64,000 nt of DNA from NCBI RefSeq assembly GCF_020883495.1, contig NZ_CP086610.1:3241001-3305000 (forward strand). Direction: 5' to 3'. Of this stretch, positions 45,372-54,368 are shown in pieces. The stretch's first letter is position 1. The number at the start of each line of letters is the position of its first letter. A program made the position numbers and the translations under genes. The stretch comes from Shinella zoogloeoides. Lineage in GTDB: Bacteria > Pseudomonadota > Alphaproteobacteria > Rhizobiales > Rhizobiaceae. A model generated the notes under the pieces. The model saw nothing but the letters and a program-made list of their open reading frames with translations. It was not told the DNA's origin and did no database searches.

Positions 45372-45710
45372 ATGACGTATGTCGTGACCGACAACTGCAT
45401 CCGCTGCAAGTACACGGACTGTGTGGAAGTATGCCCCGTCGACTGCTTCTACGAGGGCGAGAATTTCCTCGTCATCCACCCCGACGAATGCATCGACTGC
45501 GGCGTCTGCGAGCCGGAATGTCCTGCCGAGGCGATCAAGCCGGATACCGAGCCGGGCCTCGACAAGTGGCTGAAGATCAATACGGAATTCGCCTCCATCT
45601 GGCCGAACATCACCGTCAAGCGCGACGCGATGCCGGAAGCCAAGGAAATGGACGGCGTGGAAGGCAAGTACGAGCAGTTCTTCTCGCCCAATCCGGGCAA
45701 GGGCGACTGA
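45372..45710 (+). CDS. fdxA: 7Fe ferredoxin FdxA
   Basis: A 112-aa electron carrier with two iron-sulphur cluster regions near the N-terminus: [14 protein letters not shown] and [12 protein letters not shown], the pattern of 3Fe-4S plus 4Fe-4S ferredoxins of the FdxA/Azotobacter type. The C-terminal extension of about 55 residues is also family-typical. ATG at 45372 preceded by GGAGTGAAGC. It lies upstream of carD on the same strand, as seen in other rhizobia. Partner enzymes are unknown. Confidence 0.95.
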   Translation: MTYVVTDNCIRCKYTDCVEVCPVDCFYEGENFLVIHPDECIDCGVCEPECPAEAIKPDTEPGLDKWLKINTEFASIWPNITVKRDAMPEAKEMDGVEGKYEQFFSPNPGKGD

Positions 45711-45745
45711 GCCTCACCGCCACGCGGCGATCGATCCTGGGGAAA

Positions 45746-45782
45746 AAGCCTGCCTCTTGCCGAAAGGCGATAGGGCAGGCTT
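45746..45782 (+). terminator. Hairpin after fdxA
   Basis: AAGCCTGCC / GGCAGGCTT 9-bp stem enclosing a smaller GCC-GAAA-GGC hairpin. There is no T-run on the plus strand. Confidence 0.5.
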
Positions 45783-45805
45783 GATGACCCATGCGAAGCA
45801 AATTA

Positions 45806-45834
45806 TTGATTTCGGCACTTTTTTGTGATAGGGT
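45806..45834 (+). promoter_or_regulatory. Putative carD promoter
   Basis: TTGATT at 45806-45811 and TAGGGT at 45829-45834 with a 17-base spacer in an AT-rich stretch. Implies a leader of about 240 nt on carD mRNA. Confidence 0.5.
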
Positions 45835-46023
45835 CTGGATACTGATCCAAATCGCGGCATTTTGCGTGCCCGAACACCACCACGAAAGCAAACGATCCCT
45901 CAACGTCGCTCACCTCCCATAGGCAACCCCGGTTGCTCAAATGTGAACGCGTCGAAGCGGACCTTTTTGCGCATGGCGGACGGACCAGAGTGGTGACACC
46001 CCCAAGGTGCCCCCGTCTTTCCC

Positions 46024-46056
46024 GGGTCCCCGGACCCACCCCGACCCCCGTCGGGG
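46024..46056 (+). promoter_or_regulatory. Double hairpin in the carD leader
   Basis: GGGTCC-CC-GGACCC (46024-46037) and CCCCGAC-CCCC-GTCGGGG (46039-46056), back to back, ending 26 bases before the carD start. Confidence 0.5.
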
Positions 46057-46082
46057 AGCGTAACAGGGAGTATTTGAACAGA

Positions 46083-46652
46083 ATGACGACCCAGCAGAAG
46101 AAATCTTCCACGCGCCAGGGCTTCAAGACCGGCGAGTCGATCGTCTATCCCGCTCACGGCGTCGGCCAGATCGTCGCCATCGAAGAGCAGGAAGTCGCCG
46201 GCATGAAGCTCGAGCTTTTTGTCATCGATTTCGAAAAGGACAAGATGCGTCTCAAGGTGCCGGTTGCCAAGGCCGTTTCCATCGGCATGCGCAAACTGTC
46301 GGAGACCGATTTCGTCGAACGCGCGCTGAAGGTTGTCCAGGGCAAGGCCCGCGTGAAGCGCACCATGTGGTCGCGCCGCGCGCAGGAATATGACGCCAAG
46401 ATCAATTCGGGCGACCTGATCTCGATCGCCGAAGTGGTCCGCGACCTCTACCGCGCCGAGAACCAGCCGGAACAGTCCTATTCCGAGCGCCAGCTCTATG
46501 AAGCCGCCCTCGACCGCATGGCCCGCGAAATCGCCGCCGTGAACAAGATGTCGGAAACCGAAGCCGTCCGTCTCGTCGAGACGAACCTCGCCAAGGGTCC
46601 GAAGCGCGGCAAGACCATCGAGGAAGACGACTCCCAGGACGAAGCCGCCTGA
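46083..46652 (+). CDS. carD: CarD-family transcriptional regulator
   Basis: A 189-aa RNA-polymerase-binding regulator of the CarD/CdnL family. The N-terminal RNAP-interaction domain begins GFKTGESIVYPAHGVGQIVAIEEQEV (residues about 13-38) and the C-terminal helical DNA-binding part holds LSETDFVERALKVVQGKARVKRTMWSRRAQEYDAKI. In other bacteria such proteins stabilise open complexes, mainly at rRNA and growth-linked promoters. ATG at 46083. It is followed by a strong terminator and then by rpoH2 with its own promoter. Confidence 0.95.
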   Translation: MTTQQKKSSTRQGFKTGESIVYPAHGVGQIVAIEEQEVAGMKLELFVIDFEKDKMRLKVPVAKAVSIGMRKLSETDFVERALKVVQGKARVKRTMWSRRAQEYDAKINSGDLISIAEVVRDLYRAENQPEQSYSERQLYEAALDRMAREIAAVNKMSETEAVRLVETNLAKGPKRGKTIEEDDSQDEAA

Positions 46653-46679
46653 TTTAGGGCGCTCCGTCGAAATTTAAAG

Positions 46680-46706
46680 CCCGGCTGGCGACAGCCGGGT
46701 TTTTTA
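46680..46706 (+). terminator. Terminator of carD
   Basis: CCCGGCT / AGCCGGG stem with a 6-base loop followed by a run of six to seven T; classic rho-independent form. Confidence 0.92.
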
Positions 46707-46708
46707 TT

Positions 46709-46733
46709 GGAACTTTTTTGCGGCGCACCCGTT
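46709..46733 (+). promoter_or_regulatory. EcfG (RpoE2)-type promoter upstream of rpoH2
   Basis: GGAAC at 46709-46713 and CGTT at 46730-46733, exactly 16 bases apart, match the alphaproteobacterial general-stress sigma-factor consensus. In Sinorhizobium meliloti rpoH2 is a known RpoE2 target. Confidence 0.8.
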
Positions 46734-46894
46734 GTGGCGGTTGAGGACGACCGGCTTCGGTTGGCCGCAAGGGTGGTGCCGCCACTTTAATCTGCCCGAA
46801 GGCGGATTTCGGGCGATCCTTCGGCCCGTCTGAAACGTCATCGTCAGGGCGTGGGTTTCTCCCGCGCCGGTTCGGTTCACGTGGAGACACCGCC

Positions 46895-47755
46895 ATGGCT
46901 ACGACGACCGCAGACCGCCGCATGATCAAGCTCGCCATGTCCGCCCCCTATCTGGAGCGCGACGAGGAACAGGCACTGGCCCATGCCTGGAAGGACAATC
47001 ACGACCAGGAAGCCCGCAACCGCATCGCCATGGCCCATATGCGGCTCGTGGTCTCGATGGCGGGCAAGTTCCGCAACTTCGGCCTTCCGCTCGGCGATCT
47101 CGTGCAGGAGGGCTATATCGGCCTTCTGGAGGCCGCCGCCCGCTTCGAGCCGGAACGGCAGGTGCGCTTCTCCACCTATGCAAGCTGGTGGATCCGCGCC
47201 TCGATACAGGATTACGTGCTGCGCAACTGGTCCATCGTGCGCGGCGGCACCAGCTCCGCGCAGAAGGCGCTCTTCTTCAACCTGCGCCGCCTGCGCGCCC
47301 GGCTTGCCCGCGGCGACAGCCACCTCACCAGCGAGGCCATGCACCAGGAGATCGCCGCGGCGATCGGCGTCAGCACGGCGGATGTGCGCACCATGGACGC
47401 CCGCCTCTCCTCCTCCGACATCTCTTTGCAGGCTCCTATTGCCTCGGGCGAGGGCGAGGGTTCCAGCCGCATCGAATTCCTCACCAGCGACGCCCCCCTG
47501 CCGGACGAACAGGCCGAAGGCAGCATCGACGGCGAACGCCGCCGCCACTGGCTGCATTCGGCGCTCGGCGAGCTCAATGAGCGCGAGATGAAGATTATTC
47601 GCGCCCGCCGCCTTGCGGAAAACGGCGCGACGCTGGAAGAGCTGGGCGTGCTGCTGGGTATTTCGAAGGAGCGCGTGCGCCAGATCGAGAACCGGGCGCT
47701 CGAAAAGCTGAGGGCCGTGCTGATCAGCAAGACGACGGATTTCGCCTACGCGTGA
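46895..47755 (+). CDS. rpoH2: Heat-shock-type RNA polymerase sigma factor RpoH2
   Basis: A 286-aa group 3 sigma factor of the RpoH family. Region 2 contains QEGYIGLLEAAARFEPERQVRFSTYASWWIRASIQDYVL; the RpoH box QKALFFNLR is at residues 123-131; region 4 ends in GATLEELGVLLGISKERVRQIENRALEKLR. The shortened N-terminus (APYLERDEEQALAHAWK) and the residue pattern match the second rhizobial RpoH paralogue rather than RpoH1. ATG at 46895 with a GGAG site. An EcfG-type promoter upstream puts it within the general stress response. Confidence 0.93.
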   Translation: MATTTADRRMIKLAMSAPYLERDEEQALAHAWKDNHDQEARNRIAMAHMRLVVSMAGKFRNFGLPLGDLVQEGYIGLLEAAARFEPERQVRFSTYASWWIRASIQDYVLRNWSIVRGGTSSAQKALFFNLRRLRARLARGDSHLTSEAMHQEIAAAIGVSTADVRTMDARLSSSDISLQAPIASGEGEGSSRIEFLTSDAPLPDEQAEGSIDGERRRHWLHSALGELNEREMKIIRARRLAENGATLEELGVLLGISKERVRQIENRALEKLRAVLISKTTDFAYA

Positions 47756-47758
47756 GGC

Positions 47759-48409
47759 TTACGGCGTCTTGTTTTCCTCCGGCTGCTCAAGCGAATGCCG
47801 CATGATCAGCGGCATTTGCGATAGCGTGAAGAGGATGGTGATGGGCATGGTGCCCCACACCTTGAAGGCCACCCAGAAATCCGTCGAGAAATTGCGCCAG
47901 ACCACCTCGTTCATCACGGCGAGCACGATGAAGAACAGGCCCCAGCGCAGCGTCAGCTTGCGCCAGCCCTCGTCCGTCAGCTTGAAGGCGGCGTGGAAGA
48001 CGTAGCCGAGCAGCGACTTGCCGAAGAACAATCCGCCGAGCAGGATCGCGCCGAACAGCGTGTTGACGATGGTCGGCTTCATCTTGATGAACGTGTCGTT
48101 CTGCAGCCAGAGCGTCAGCGCGCCGAAGACGAAGACGACGAGGCCGGAGATCAGCGGCATCATCGGCAGCGTGCGCGTCAGCACCCACGAGACGACAAGC
48201 GCGATGGCCGTCGCGGCCATGAAGAGGCCGGTCGCGATGAAGATCGGCCCACCCATCTCGGACAGCACCGGAAAATGCGAGGCCAGCCACTCGCCGCGCG
48301 AATTGGCGAAGAAGAAGACGACGAGGGGGCCGAGTTCCAGCACCATCTTGAGGAACGGGCTGACCTTCTCCTCTTCCTTGGCCGGTGCGTCCAGCGTTGC
48401 CTTGCTCAT
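47759..48409 (-). CDS. yciB: Inner-membrane septation protein YciB (IspZ)
   Basis: A 216-aa inner-membrane protein with five to six hydrophobic helices and the YciB motifs [42 protein letters not shown] and FFGKSLL. It is linked to cell-envelope integrity and septation in enterobacteria and Shigella. Its start overlaps the ftsY stop by 4 bases, so it ends the operon dapF-mtaB-ftsY-yciB. It is convergent with rpoH2 with only 3 bases between the stops. Confidence 0.94.
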   Translation of the reverse strand: MSKATLDAPAKEEEKVSPFLKMVLELGPLVVFFFANSRGEWLASHFPVLSEMGGPIFIATGLFMAATAIALVVSWVLTRTLPMMPLISGLVVFVFGALTLWLQNDTFIKMKPTIVNTLFGAILLGGLFFGKSLLGYVFHAAFKLTDEGWRKLTLRWGLFFIVLAVMNEVVWRNFSTDFWVAFKVWGTMPITILFTLSQMPLIMRHSLEQPEENKTP

Positions 48410-49953
48410 GCTCCAACTCCTGCGATCGCTTCCGCGAAATCCTTGGCCTCGAAGGGTTCGAGATCGTCGATCCCTTCGCCGACACCGATGAAATAGACCG
48501 GCAGCTTGTGTTTTGCCGCAATCGCCACAAGGATGCCGCCGCGGGCCGTACCGTCCAATTTTGTCATGATCAGGCCCGAGACACCCGCGACGTTGCGGAA
48601 AATCTCCACCTGGTTCATCGCGTTCTGGCCGGTCGTGGCGTCGAGCGTCTGGAGCACGGTATGCGGCGCGTCGGGGTCGAGCTTGCCGAGCACGCGCACG
48701 ATCTTTTCCAGTTCCGCCATCAGCTCCGCCTTGTTCTGCAGACGCCCGGCGGTATCGACGATCAGCACGTCGCTCTTCTTCAGCTTCGCCTGCTCATAGG
48801 CCTCGTAGGCAAGCCCCGCCGCATCAGCGCCGAGCTTCGAGGAGACGATGTCCGAGCCGGTGCGCTCCGCCCAGATCTTGAGCTGTTCGATGGCCGCCGC
48901 ACGGAACGTGTCGCCCGCCGCCAGCATCACCTTGAGGCCCGCACCCGAAAGCTTCGCCGCAAGCTTGCCGATGGTCGTCGTCTTGCCCGTACCGTTGACG
49001 CCGACGACGAGGATGACATGCGGCTTGTGATTGAGGTCGAGTTCCAGCGGCTTTGCCACCGGTTCGAGCACCTTGGTGATCTCGGTCGACATGATGCGCG
49101 AGACATCCGCGCCGGTCACGTCCTTGCCGTAACGCTCGGAGGCGAGCGTATCGGTGATACGCAGCGCCGTCTCCACGCCGAGGTCAGCCTGTATCAGCAG
49201 GTCCTCGAGGTCCTGCAGCGTGTCGTCATCGAGCTTGCGCTTGGTGAAGAGGCTGGTGATCTGGCCGGTGAGCTGCGAGGAGGTGCGGGCAAGGCCCTCG
49301 CGCAGGCGCTGGAACCAGGTGCGCTTGGGCTGCGCCACGGGCGCGGCCTCCTCGACGACAGCCTTTTCCGACGACGCGAAACCCTTCGGCAGGACCGGCG
49401 TTTCCAGCGGCCTTTCCGCGCGGATGGCCTCTTCGAGGACAGGATCCGCTAGTTCGCCCGGTGCTTCCGCTTCCACCGTTTCCACATGGGCGGCGGCGAT
49501 CTCCTCGACGAGTTCCTCGACCGATCCGGCCGGTTCATCCGCGACGATCTCCTCTACCGGCACCGGCTCGGCTTCAGGTTCTGCAACGGCCTCGTCGCCC
49601 GCCGGCCCGCCGGCAGTCTCCATTTCCGCCGGCACGACCGGATCTTCGGTAACCGGGAGGCTCGGGGCATGCGGCAGCGGATAGATCTCCGGCTCGACAT
49701 CCTCGGAAATATGGTAGTCGGCCTCGGGATTGGCGGCCTCCGCCTCTTCGAGCAGCGCATCGCGCTCCTCGTCGACCGAGAGGGGCGCCGATGCTGCGGC
49801 AGGCTCTTCCGGCGCGGGCTCGATGATGTGCGGCTCGGCAGCCCGCGGTTCGGCGGCCTGCTGCTCGACAACGGGCGCTTCCGCCTCCGGCTTGGGCTCA
49901 GTGGCGGTGTCTTTTCCGAACGTGAAAATCTTCTTGATGAAGCCGAGAGCCAT
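48406..49953 (-). CDS. ftsY: Signal recognition particle receptor FtsY
   Basis: SRP receptor GTPase, 515 aa, which docks ribosome-SRP complexes at the membrane. Residues 1-200 are the acidic, glutamate/alanine/proline-rich A domain; a short amphipathic N-terminus [14 protein letters not shown] may target the membrane. The NG domain follows with G1 [16 protein letters not shown]3 DTAGRLQNK and G4 [10 protein letters not shown]. It lies 12 bases after mtaB and overlaps yciB. Its partner ffh lies about 2.5 kb away in a divergent operon. Confidence 0.97.
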   Translation of the reverse strand: MALGFIKKIFTFGKDTATEPKPEAEAPVVEQQAAEPRAAEPHIIEPAPEEPAAASAPLSVDEERDALLEEAEAANPEADYHISEDVEPEIYPLPHAPSLPVTEDPVVPAEMETAGGPAGDEAVAEPEAEPVPVEEIVADEPAGSVEELVEEIAAAHVETVEAEAPGELADPVLEEAIRAERPLETPVLPKGFASSEKAVVEEAAPVAQPKRTWFQRLREGLARTSSQLTGQITSLFTKRKLDDDTLQDLEDLLIQADLGVETALRITDTLASERYGKDVTGADVSRIMSTEITKVLEPVAKPLELDLNHKPHVILVVGVNGTGKTTTIGKLAAKLSGAGLKVMLAAGDTFRAAAIEQLKIWAERTGSDIVSSKLGADAAGLAYEAYEQAKLKKSDVLIVDTAGRLQNKAELMAELEKIVRVLGKLDPDAPHTVLQTLDATTGQNAMNQVEIFRNVAGVSGLIMTKLDGTARGGILVAIAAKHKLPVYFIGVGEGIDDLEPFEAKDFAEAIAGVGA

Positions 49954-49965
49954 GAAAGGTATCCG

Positions 49966-51255
49966 CTAGTTGCGAAGGGACGCGGCGCCGGCCGCATTGA
50001 GGGGCCGCATCGTCAGGTGCCTGCCATTGTGTCCGGTGATCGTCACCGGCACAAGATCGCGCGGTTTCAGCCCCGCGGCATCGACGAGCGTGAAGTTTTC
50101 GGTATGGGCAAGGCCGTTGTTCTCCACGAGGATCGTCTCATCCCTGCCGATCATCGAGACGAGATGGGCCTCGTGCAGCCTTTTCCCCGTCTCCCGCAGC
50201 CGGGCGGCGCGGTCCTTGACGAGCGCGCGGTCGAGCTGCGGCATGCGGGCGGCCGGCGTGCCGGGGCGCAGGCTATAGGGAAAGACGTGCAGATGGGCGA
50301 TGCCGCAGTCTTCCGCAAGCCGCGCCGCATTGGCGAACATTTCTTCCGTCTCCGTCGGAAAGCCGGCGATCATATCCGCGCCAAAACTGGCATCCGGCCG
50401 GGCCATCCGCACCCGCGCGCAAAAATCCCGCGCATCGGCGCTGGAATGACGGCGCTTCATGCGCTTGAGGATCAGGTCGTCGCCATGCTGCAGGGAAAGG
50501 TGCAGATGCGGCATGAAGCGCGGCTCATCGGCAATGAGGTCCCAGAGATGATCGTCCGCCTCGATGCTGTCGATGGAGGAGAGCCTGAGGCGGCGGATTT
50601 CCGGCACCTGCTTCAGCAAGGTTTTGGCGAGCAGGCCGAGGCTCGGCTGACCGGGAAGGTCCGCGCCGTAGCTCGTCGCGTCGACGCCCGTCAGCACGAT
50701 CTCGCAATAGCCGCTCTCGACGAGTTTGCGCGCCTGATCGACCACCGCGCCCATCGGCACAGAGCGGGAATTGCCACGGCCATAGGGGATGATGCAGAAG
50801 GTGCAGCGGTGGTCGCAGCCGTTCTGCACCTGCACGAAGGCGCGCACATGGCCATCGATCAGCTTCACCATCTGCGGCGCGGTCTCGCGCACGCTCATGA
50901 TGTCGTTGACGCGCAGCTTCTCTTCCGCCGAGACGCCGAAATCCGGCAGCGCGCGGTAGGAGGCGCTTTTCAGCTTCTCCTCGTTGCCGAGCACGGCGTC
51001 CACCTCAGGCATGGCGGCAAAGGTGGCGCTTTCCGTCTGCGCCGCGCAGCCGGTGACGATGATGCGGGCATGGGGATTGTCGCGCCGGGCGCGGCGGATC
51101 GCCTGCCGGGCCTGGCGCACGGCCTCGCCGGTGACGGCGCAGGTGTTCACCAGCACGGCATTGTTCAGCCCCGCCTTCTCGGCCTCCGCGCGCATCACTT
51201 CCGATTCGTAGGTGTTGAGCCGACAGCCGAAGGTTATGACCGTAACGCCGCTCAA
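49966..51255 (-). CDS. mtaB: tRNA t6A37 methylthiotransferase MtaB
   Basis: Radical-SAM enzyme that converts t6A37 to ms2t6A in tRNAs reading ANN codons. The first cluster domain has the conserved [10 protein letters not shown] (C11) with further cysteines in NTCAVT and TGCAAQ; the radical-SAM motif is [10 protein letters not shown]; the TRAM region is at the C-terminus. The most likely start is the TTG at 51253-51255, overlapping the dapF stop by four bases (TTGA), which gives 429 aa; no ATG lies between it and the first cysteine motif. Part of the dapF-mtaB-ftsY-yciB operon. Confidence 0.93.
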   Translation of the reverse strand: MSGVTVITFGCRLNTYESEVMRAEAEKAGLNNAVLVNTCAVTGEAVRQARQAIRRARRDNPHARIIVTGCAAQTESATFAAMPEVDAVLGNEEKLKSASYRALPDFGVSAEEKLRVNDIMSVRETAPQMVKLIDGHVRAFVQVQNGCDHRCTFCIIPYGRGNSRSVPMGAVVDQARKLVESGYCEIVLTGVDATSYGADLPGQPSLGLLAKTLLKQVPEIRRLRLSSIDSIEADDHLWDLIADEPRFMPHLHLSLQHGDDLILKRMKRRHSSADARDFCARVRMARPDASFGADMIAGFPTETEEMFANAARLAEDCGIAHLHVFPYSLRPGTPAARMPQLDRALVKDRAARLRETGKRLHEAHLVSMIGRDETILVENNGLAHTENFTLVDAAGLKPRDLVPVTITGHNGRHLTMRPLNAAGAASLRN

Positions 51256-52151
51256 AGGGCGGCCGCCCCGGTCTCGTCGCGGCGGAAAGCGCCGGTCGAA
51301 GGATCGAGCGTGCCCGACCATTCCCATTCGGCGGGCCCCGTCATCACGACATGGTCGTCCTCGCGCCATTCGATGGTCAGCGTGCCGCGATTCGGGCTGC
51401 TGGCGACGGTGATCGCAACCTTGCGGCCCGTCCGGCCGGTGCGCGCGCCGGAAACGCCGGCCGCGCAGGCGGCCGAGCCGCAAGCGAGCGTCAGGCCCGC
51501 GCCGCGCTCCCAGGTCCGCGTCGTCATGGAGGACGGCGAGGTGACCTGCGCCAGTGTGATATTCGCCTTTTCCGGGAACATCGGATGGTTTTCGAGCAGC
51601 GGGCCGAAACGGTCGAGATCGAAGCTCATCGGATCGCGATCGACCCAGAAGACGGCATGCGGATTGCCCATCGACATGGCGGCGGGCGAATGCAGGATCG
51701 GCGCATCGATCGGCCCGATCTGCAATTCGATGCGGCTCGTGTCGAAGAACTCTTCGGCAAGCGGAATGCGGCTCCATTCGAAGACCGGCTTGCCCATATC
51801 GACGGAGATCGTGCCGTCCGCATGCTCGGTGGCGTTGAGGATGCCGGCGACCGTCTGGAAGGTGAAGGCCTTGCGGCCGGTTTCGGCGGCGAGCGCCTGC
51901 ACGACGCAGCGCGTGCCGTTGCCGCAGGCCTGCGCCTTGGTGCCGTCGCAGTTGAGAATGACGATGAAGGCATCCGTGCCGTCGACCTTCGGATCGTGGA
52001 TCGCCATGATCTGGTCGAAGCGGGTCGCAGGATCGGCATTGAGCGCGATGGCGGCCGTCGGTGTCACGGCATCGGCGCGGCCACGCATGTCCACGACCAG
52101 GATCATGTTTCCCAGTCCGTTCATACGGGCGAATTGCGCTTCAGCGGCCAT
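51252..52151 (-). CDS. dapF: Diaminopimelate epimerase
   Basis: PLP-independent racemase converting LL- to meso-diaminopimelate for lysine and peptidoglycan synthesis. The 299-aa protein carries the two catalytic cysteine motifs, ACGNGTRCV in the first half and [10 protein letters not shown] in the second, and the start [30 protein letters not shown] lies 7 bases upstream of the ATG. First gene of a four-gene operon with mtaB, ftsY and yciB, divergent from ffh. Confidence 0.96.
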   Translation of the reverse strand: MAAEAQFARMNGLGNMILVVDMRGRADAVTPTAAIALNADPATRFDQIMAIHDPKVDGTDAFIVILNCDGTKAQACGNGTRCVVQALAAETGRKAFTFQTVAGILNATEHADGTISVDMGKPVFEWSRIPLAEEFFDTSRIELQIGPIDAPILHSPAAMSMGNPHAVFWVDRDPMSFDLDRFGPLLENHPMFPEKANITLAQVTSPSSMTTRTWERGAGLTLACGSAACAAGVSGARTGRTGRKVAITVASSPNRGTLTIEWREDDHVVMTGPAEWEWSGTLDPSTGAFRRDETGAAAL

Positions 52152-52248
52152 GTCGGATGTTCCTGTAAAGACCCGTCACGGAGTCTTTGATTTCTTGCGC
52201 GTATATGGCGCAAACGGCCCCGGATTACCAGATGGAGTCTTTCGATCC

Positions 52249-52277
52249 TTGACTTTCCGGCCTTCTTCCTGTTTAAG
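52249..52277 (+). promoter_or_regulatory. Putative promoter of the dapF-ffh intergenic RNA
   Basis: TTGACT at 52249-52254 and TTTAAG at 52272-52277 with a 17-base spacer. It fits the rhizobial sigma-70 pattern moderately well and would start transcription near 52284. Confidence 0.5.
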
Positions 52278-52283
52278 CCGCGC

Positions 52284-52391
52284 ATCTGCGACAAGTGAGA
52301 CTGCTTGAAGCCGCCGACCGGGACCCATTGCGGTATAAACAGATCCCGGAGGTCAACACCCGACAGCGCGATGCGCCCTCGGGTGCTTTTT
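52284..52391 (+). ncRNA. Candidate small RNA or attenuated ffh leader
   Basis: A stretch of about 108 nt between a promoter-like pair and an intrinsic terminator, inside a gap between divergent genes. It contains no ORF with a start codon behind a ribosome-binding site. A stable hairpin is formed by GACC-GGGA and TCCC-GGA-GGTC (about 52315-52354). I do not recognise it as SRP RNA (the GGAAGCAGC core is absent) nor as 6S RNA. It could be a free sRNA or a leader that controls readthrough into ffh. Confidence 0.45.
52357..52391 (+). terminator. Intrinsic terminator upstream of ffh
   Basis: CACCCGA / TCGGGTG stem enclosing a GCGC-GAT-GCGC hairpin, then CTTTTT. No plus-strand gene lies upstream in this gap, so a transcript must begin within it. 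Confidence 0.8.
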
Positions 52392-52428
52392 GGCTTTGCG
52401 TCTTGTTTTCGACGCCGATTGCACCGAC

Positions 52429-52449
52429 GTTTCCGCGTGACGCGGAAAC
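52429..52449 (+). promoter_or_regulatory. Hairpin directly before the ffh ribosome-binding site
   Basis: Perfect 9-bp stem GTTTCCGCG / CGCGGAAAC with a TGA loop; the ribosome-binding site AAGGAAGA follows within 3-10 bases. Could shape translation initiation or stabilise the mRNA 5' part. Confidence 0.55.
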
Positions 52450-52464
52450 AAGAAGGAAGACGTG

Positions 52465-54006
52465 ATGTTTGAAACACTCCAGGACCGCCTTGGCTCCATT
52501 CTGAATGGACTGACAGGCCGTGGCGCGCTTTCCGAGGCCGATGTCTCGGCGGCGCTGCGCGAGGTCCGCCGTGCGCTGCTGGAAGCGGACGTGGCGCTGG
52601 AAGTGGTGCGGTCCTTCACGGATGCAGTGCGCGAAAAGGCCGTCGGCGCGGAAATCCTGAAATCCATCAAGCCCGGCCAGATGGTGGTCAAGCTCGTCCA
52701 TGACGAGCTGGTTTCCATGCTCGGCTCCGAGGGCGTCTCCATCGACCTCAACGCCGCCGCCCCCGTCGTCATCATGATGGTGGGCCTCCAGGGTTCGGGC
52801 AAGACCACCACGTCGGGCAAGATCGCCAACCGGCTGAAGACGCGCGAGAAGAAGAAGGTCCTGATGGCCTCGCTCGACACGCGCCGCCCGGCCGCGCAGG
52901 AGCAGCTTCGCCAGCTCGGCGTGCAGACCGGCATCGACACGCTGCCGATCATCGCCGGCCAGTCGCCGACCGATATCGCCGCGCGCGCCGTGCAGGCCGC
53001 AAAGCTCGGCGGCCATGACGTCGTCATCCTCGACACCGCCGGCCGCACCCATATCGACGAGCCGCTGATGATCGAGATGGCGGAGATCAAGCGGAAGTCC
53101 AATCCGCACGAGATCCTGCTCGTCGCCGACGCGCTGACCGGTCAGGACGCCGTCAACCTCGCCCGCAATTTCGACGACCGCGTCGGCATCACCGGCCTCG
53201 TGCTGACCCGCATGGACGGCGACGGCCGTGGCGGTGCGGCCCTCTCCATGCGCGCCGTCACCGGCAAGCCGATCAAGCTGATCGGCGTCGGCGAGAAGAT
53301 GGGCGAGCTGGAGGAGTTCCATCCCCGCCGCGTCGCCGACCGCATCCTCGGCATGGGCGACATCGTCTCGCTCGTCGAGAAGGCGGCGGAGAACATCGAC
53401 GCCGAGAAGGCGGCCGCCATGGCCGCCAAGATGGCCAAGGGCAAGTTCGACCTCAACGACCTTGCCGACCAGCTTCGCCAGATGCAGAAGATGGGCGGCA
53501 TGGGCGGCATCATGGGCATGATGCCCGGCATGGCCGGCATGAAGGACAAGATGTCCGCCGCCGGCCTCGACGACAAGCTCTTCGGCCGCCAGATCGCCAT
53601 CATCAACTCGATGACCAAGGCCGAGCGCGCCAACCCGGACATGCTCAAGCATTCCCGCAAGAAGCGCATCGCCGCCGGCTCCGGCACCGATGCGGCCGAC
53701 ATCAACAAGCTTCTCAAGATGCACCGCCAGATGGCGGACATGATGAAGATGATGGGCGGCAAGAAGGGCGGCATGATGAAGCAGATGATGGGCGGCCTTG
53801 CCGGCAAGATGGGCCTCGGTGGCCTCGGCGGCGGCATGCCCGATCTTTCCAGCATGGACCCCAAGCAGCTCGAGGCGCTCGCCAAACAGGCGGAAGCCGC
53901 CGGCATCAAGCCGGGCAGCCTGCCGGGCCTCGGCGGCAGCGGCGGTCTTCGCCTGCCCGGTCTCGGCGGCCTTCCGGGCCTGCCCGGCCTGCCGAAGAAG
54001 AAGTGA
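52465..54006 (+). CDS. ffh: Signal recognition particle protein Ffh
   Basis: SRP54 GTPase, 513 aa, which binds signal sequences and SRP RNA. The NG domain has G1 GLQGSGKTTTSGKIA, G3 DTAGRTHID and G4 TRMDGDGRGG; the methionine-rich M domain begins near residue 330 and ends in a glycine/leucine-rich tail (LPGLGGSGGLRLPGLGG). ATG at 52465 with AAGGAAGA upstream. First gene of ffh-chorismate mutase-rpsP-rimM-trmD, a common alphaproteobacterial order. A candidate attenuator lies in its leader. Confidence 0.97.
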   Translation: MFETLQDRLGSILNGLTGRGALSEADVSAALREVRRALLEADVALEVVRSFTDAVREKAVGAEILKSIKPGQMVVKLVHDELVSMLGSEGVSIDLNAAAPVVIMMVGLQGSGKTTTSGKIANRLKTREKKKVLMASLDTRRPAAQEQLRQLGVQTGIDTLPIIAGQSPTDIAARAVQAAKLGGHDVVILDTAGRTHIDEPLMIEMAEIKRKSNPHEILLVADALTGQDAVNLARNFDDRVGITGLVLTRMDGDGRGGAALSMRAVTGKPIKLIGVGEKMGELEEFHPRRVADRILGMGDIVSLVEKAAENIDAEKAAAMAAKMAKGKFDLNDLADQLRQMQKMGGMGGIMGMMPGMAGMKDKMSAAGLDDKLFGRQIAIINSMTKAERANPDMLKHSRKKRIAAGSGTDAADINKLLKMHRQMADMMKMMGGKKGGMMKQMMGGLAGKMGLGGLGGGMPDLSSMDPKQLEALAKQAEAAGIKPGSLPGLGGSGGLRLPGLGGLPGLPGLPKKK

Positions 54007-54016
54007 GGAACGCCGC

Positions 54017-54337
54017 ATGACGATCGACCCGAAGGTCAGGCAGCAATTGGGAGAATACCGGCAGTCGATCGACAATATCGACGCTGCCCTTGTGCATATG
54101 CTCGCCGAGCGCTTCCGCTGCACCCAGGCGGTGGGCGTGCTGAAGGCGACGCATGAACTGCCGCCGGCCGATCCGGCGCGCGAGGAATACCAGATCGAGC
54201 GCCTTCGCCGCCTGGCGAAGGATGCCAATCTGGACCCGGATTTCGCGGAGAAGTTCCTGAACTTCATCATCCGCGAGGTGATCCGGCATCATGAAGCCAT
54301 TGCCGCCGAACATGGCGGCGCAAACCACACCGCTTGA
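54017..54337 (+). CDS. Chorismate mutase (AroQ type)
   Basis: A 106-aa helical chorismate mutase that makes prephenate for phenylalanine and tyrosine. The AroQ pattern is visible: [50 protein letters not shown], with the N-terminal arginine and the internal lysine/glutamate of the active site. It is a stand-alone domain without prephenate dehydratase. ATG at 54017 is 10 bases after the ffh stop and has a GAGGAA site, so it is part of the ffh operon. Confidence 0.93.
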   Translation: MTIDPKVRQQLGEYRQSIDNIDAALVHMLAERFRCTQAVGVLKATHELPPADPAREEYQIERLRRLAKDANLDPDFAEKFLNFIIREVIRHHEAIAAEHGGANHTA

Positions 54338-54368
54338 AAAGCGGCCCATCTACCCAAGGAGAAATGAC

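Larger units (their letters stand above)
45711..46082 (+). other. fdxA-carD intergenic region and carD leader
   Basis: A 372-base gap containing a hairpin behind fdxA (45746-45782), a promoter-like pair (45806-45834) and two hairpins just before carD (46024-46056). The frame that extends carD upstream to 45933 has only a TTG start and is taken to be untranslated leader. Confidence 0.5.
52152..52464. other. Divergent intergenic region dapF / ffh
   Basis: A 313-base gap holding, on the plus strand, a promoter-like pair, a stretch of about 108 nt closed by a terminator, and a hairpin at the ffh ribosome-binding site. The dapF promoter on the minus strand was not pinned down. Confidence 0.5.

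Noticed and set aside
45933..46082. 50-codon N-terminal extension of carD
   Set aside because: It would start at TTG without a ribosome-binding site, contains proline-rich translation of two hairpins, and is not part of the CarD fold.
52284..52391. Could the dapF-ffh element be SRP RNA (ffs) or 6S RNA?
   Set aside because: The GGAAGCAGC tetraloop region of SRP RNA is missing, and the fold lacks the long rod with a central bubble of 6S RNA.
52273..54270. Long minus-strand frame of 665 codons opposite ffh
   Set aside because: Shadow of ffh and the chorismate mutase gene; histidine/alanine/glycine-rich low-complexity translation.
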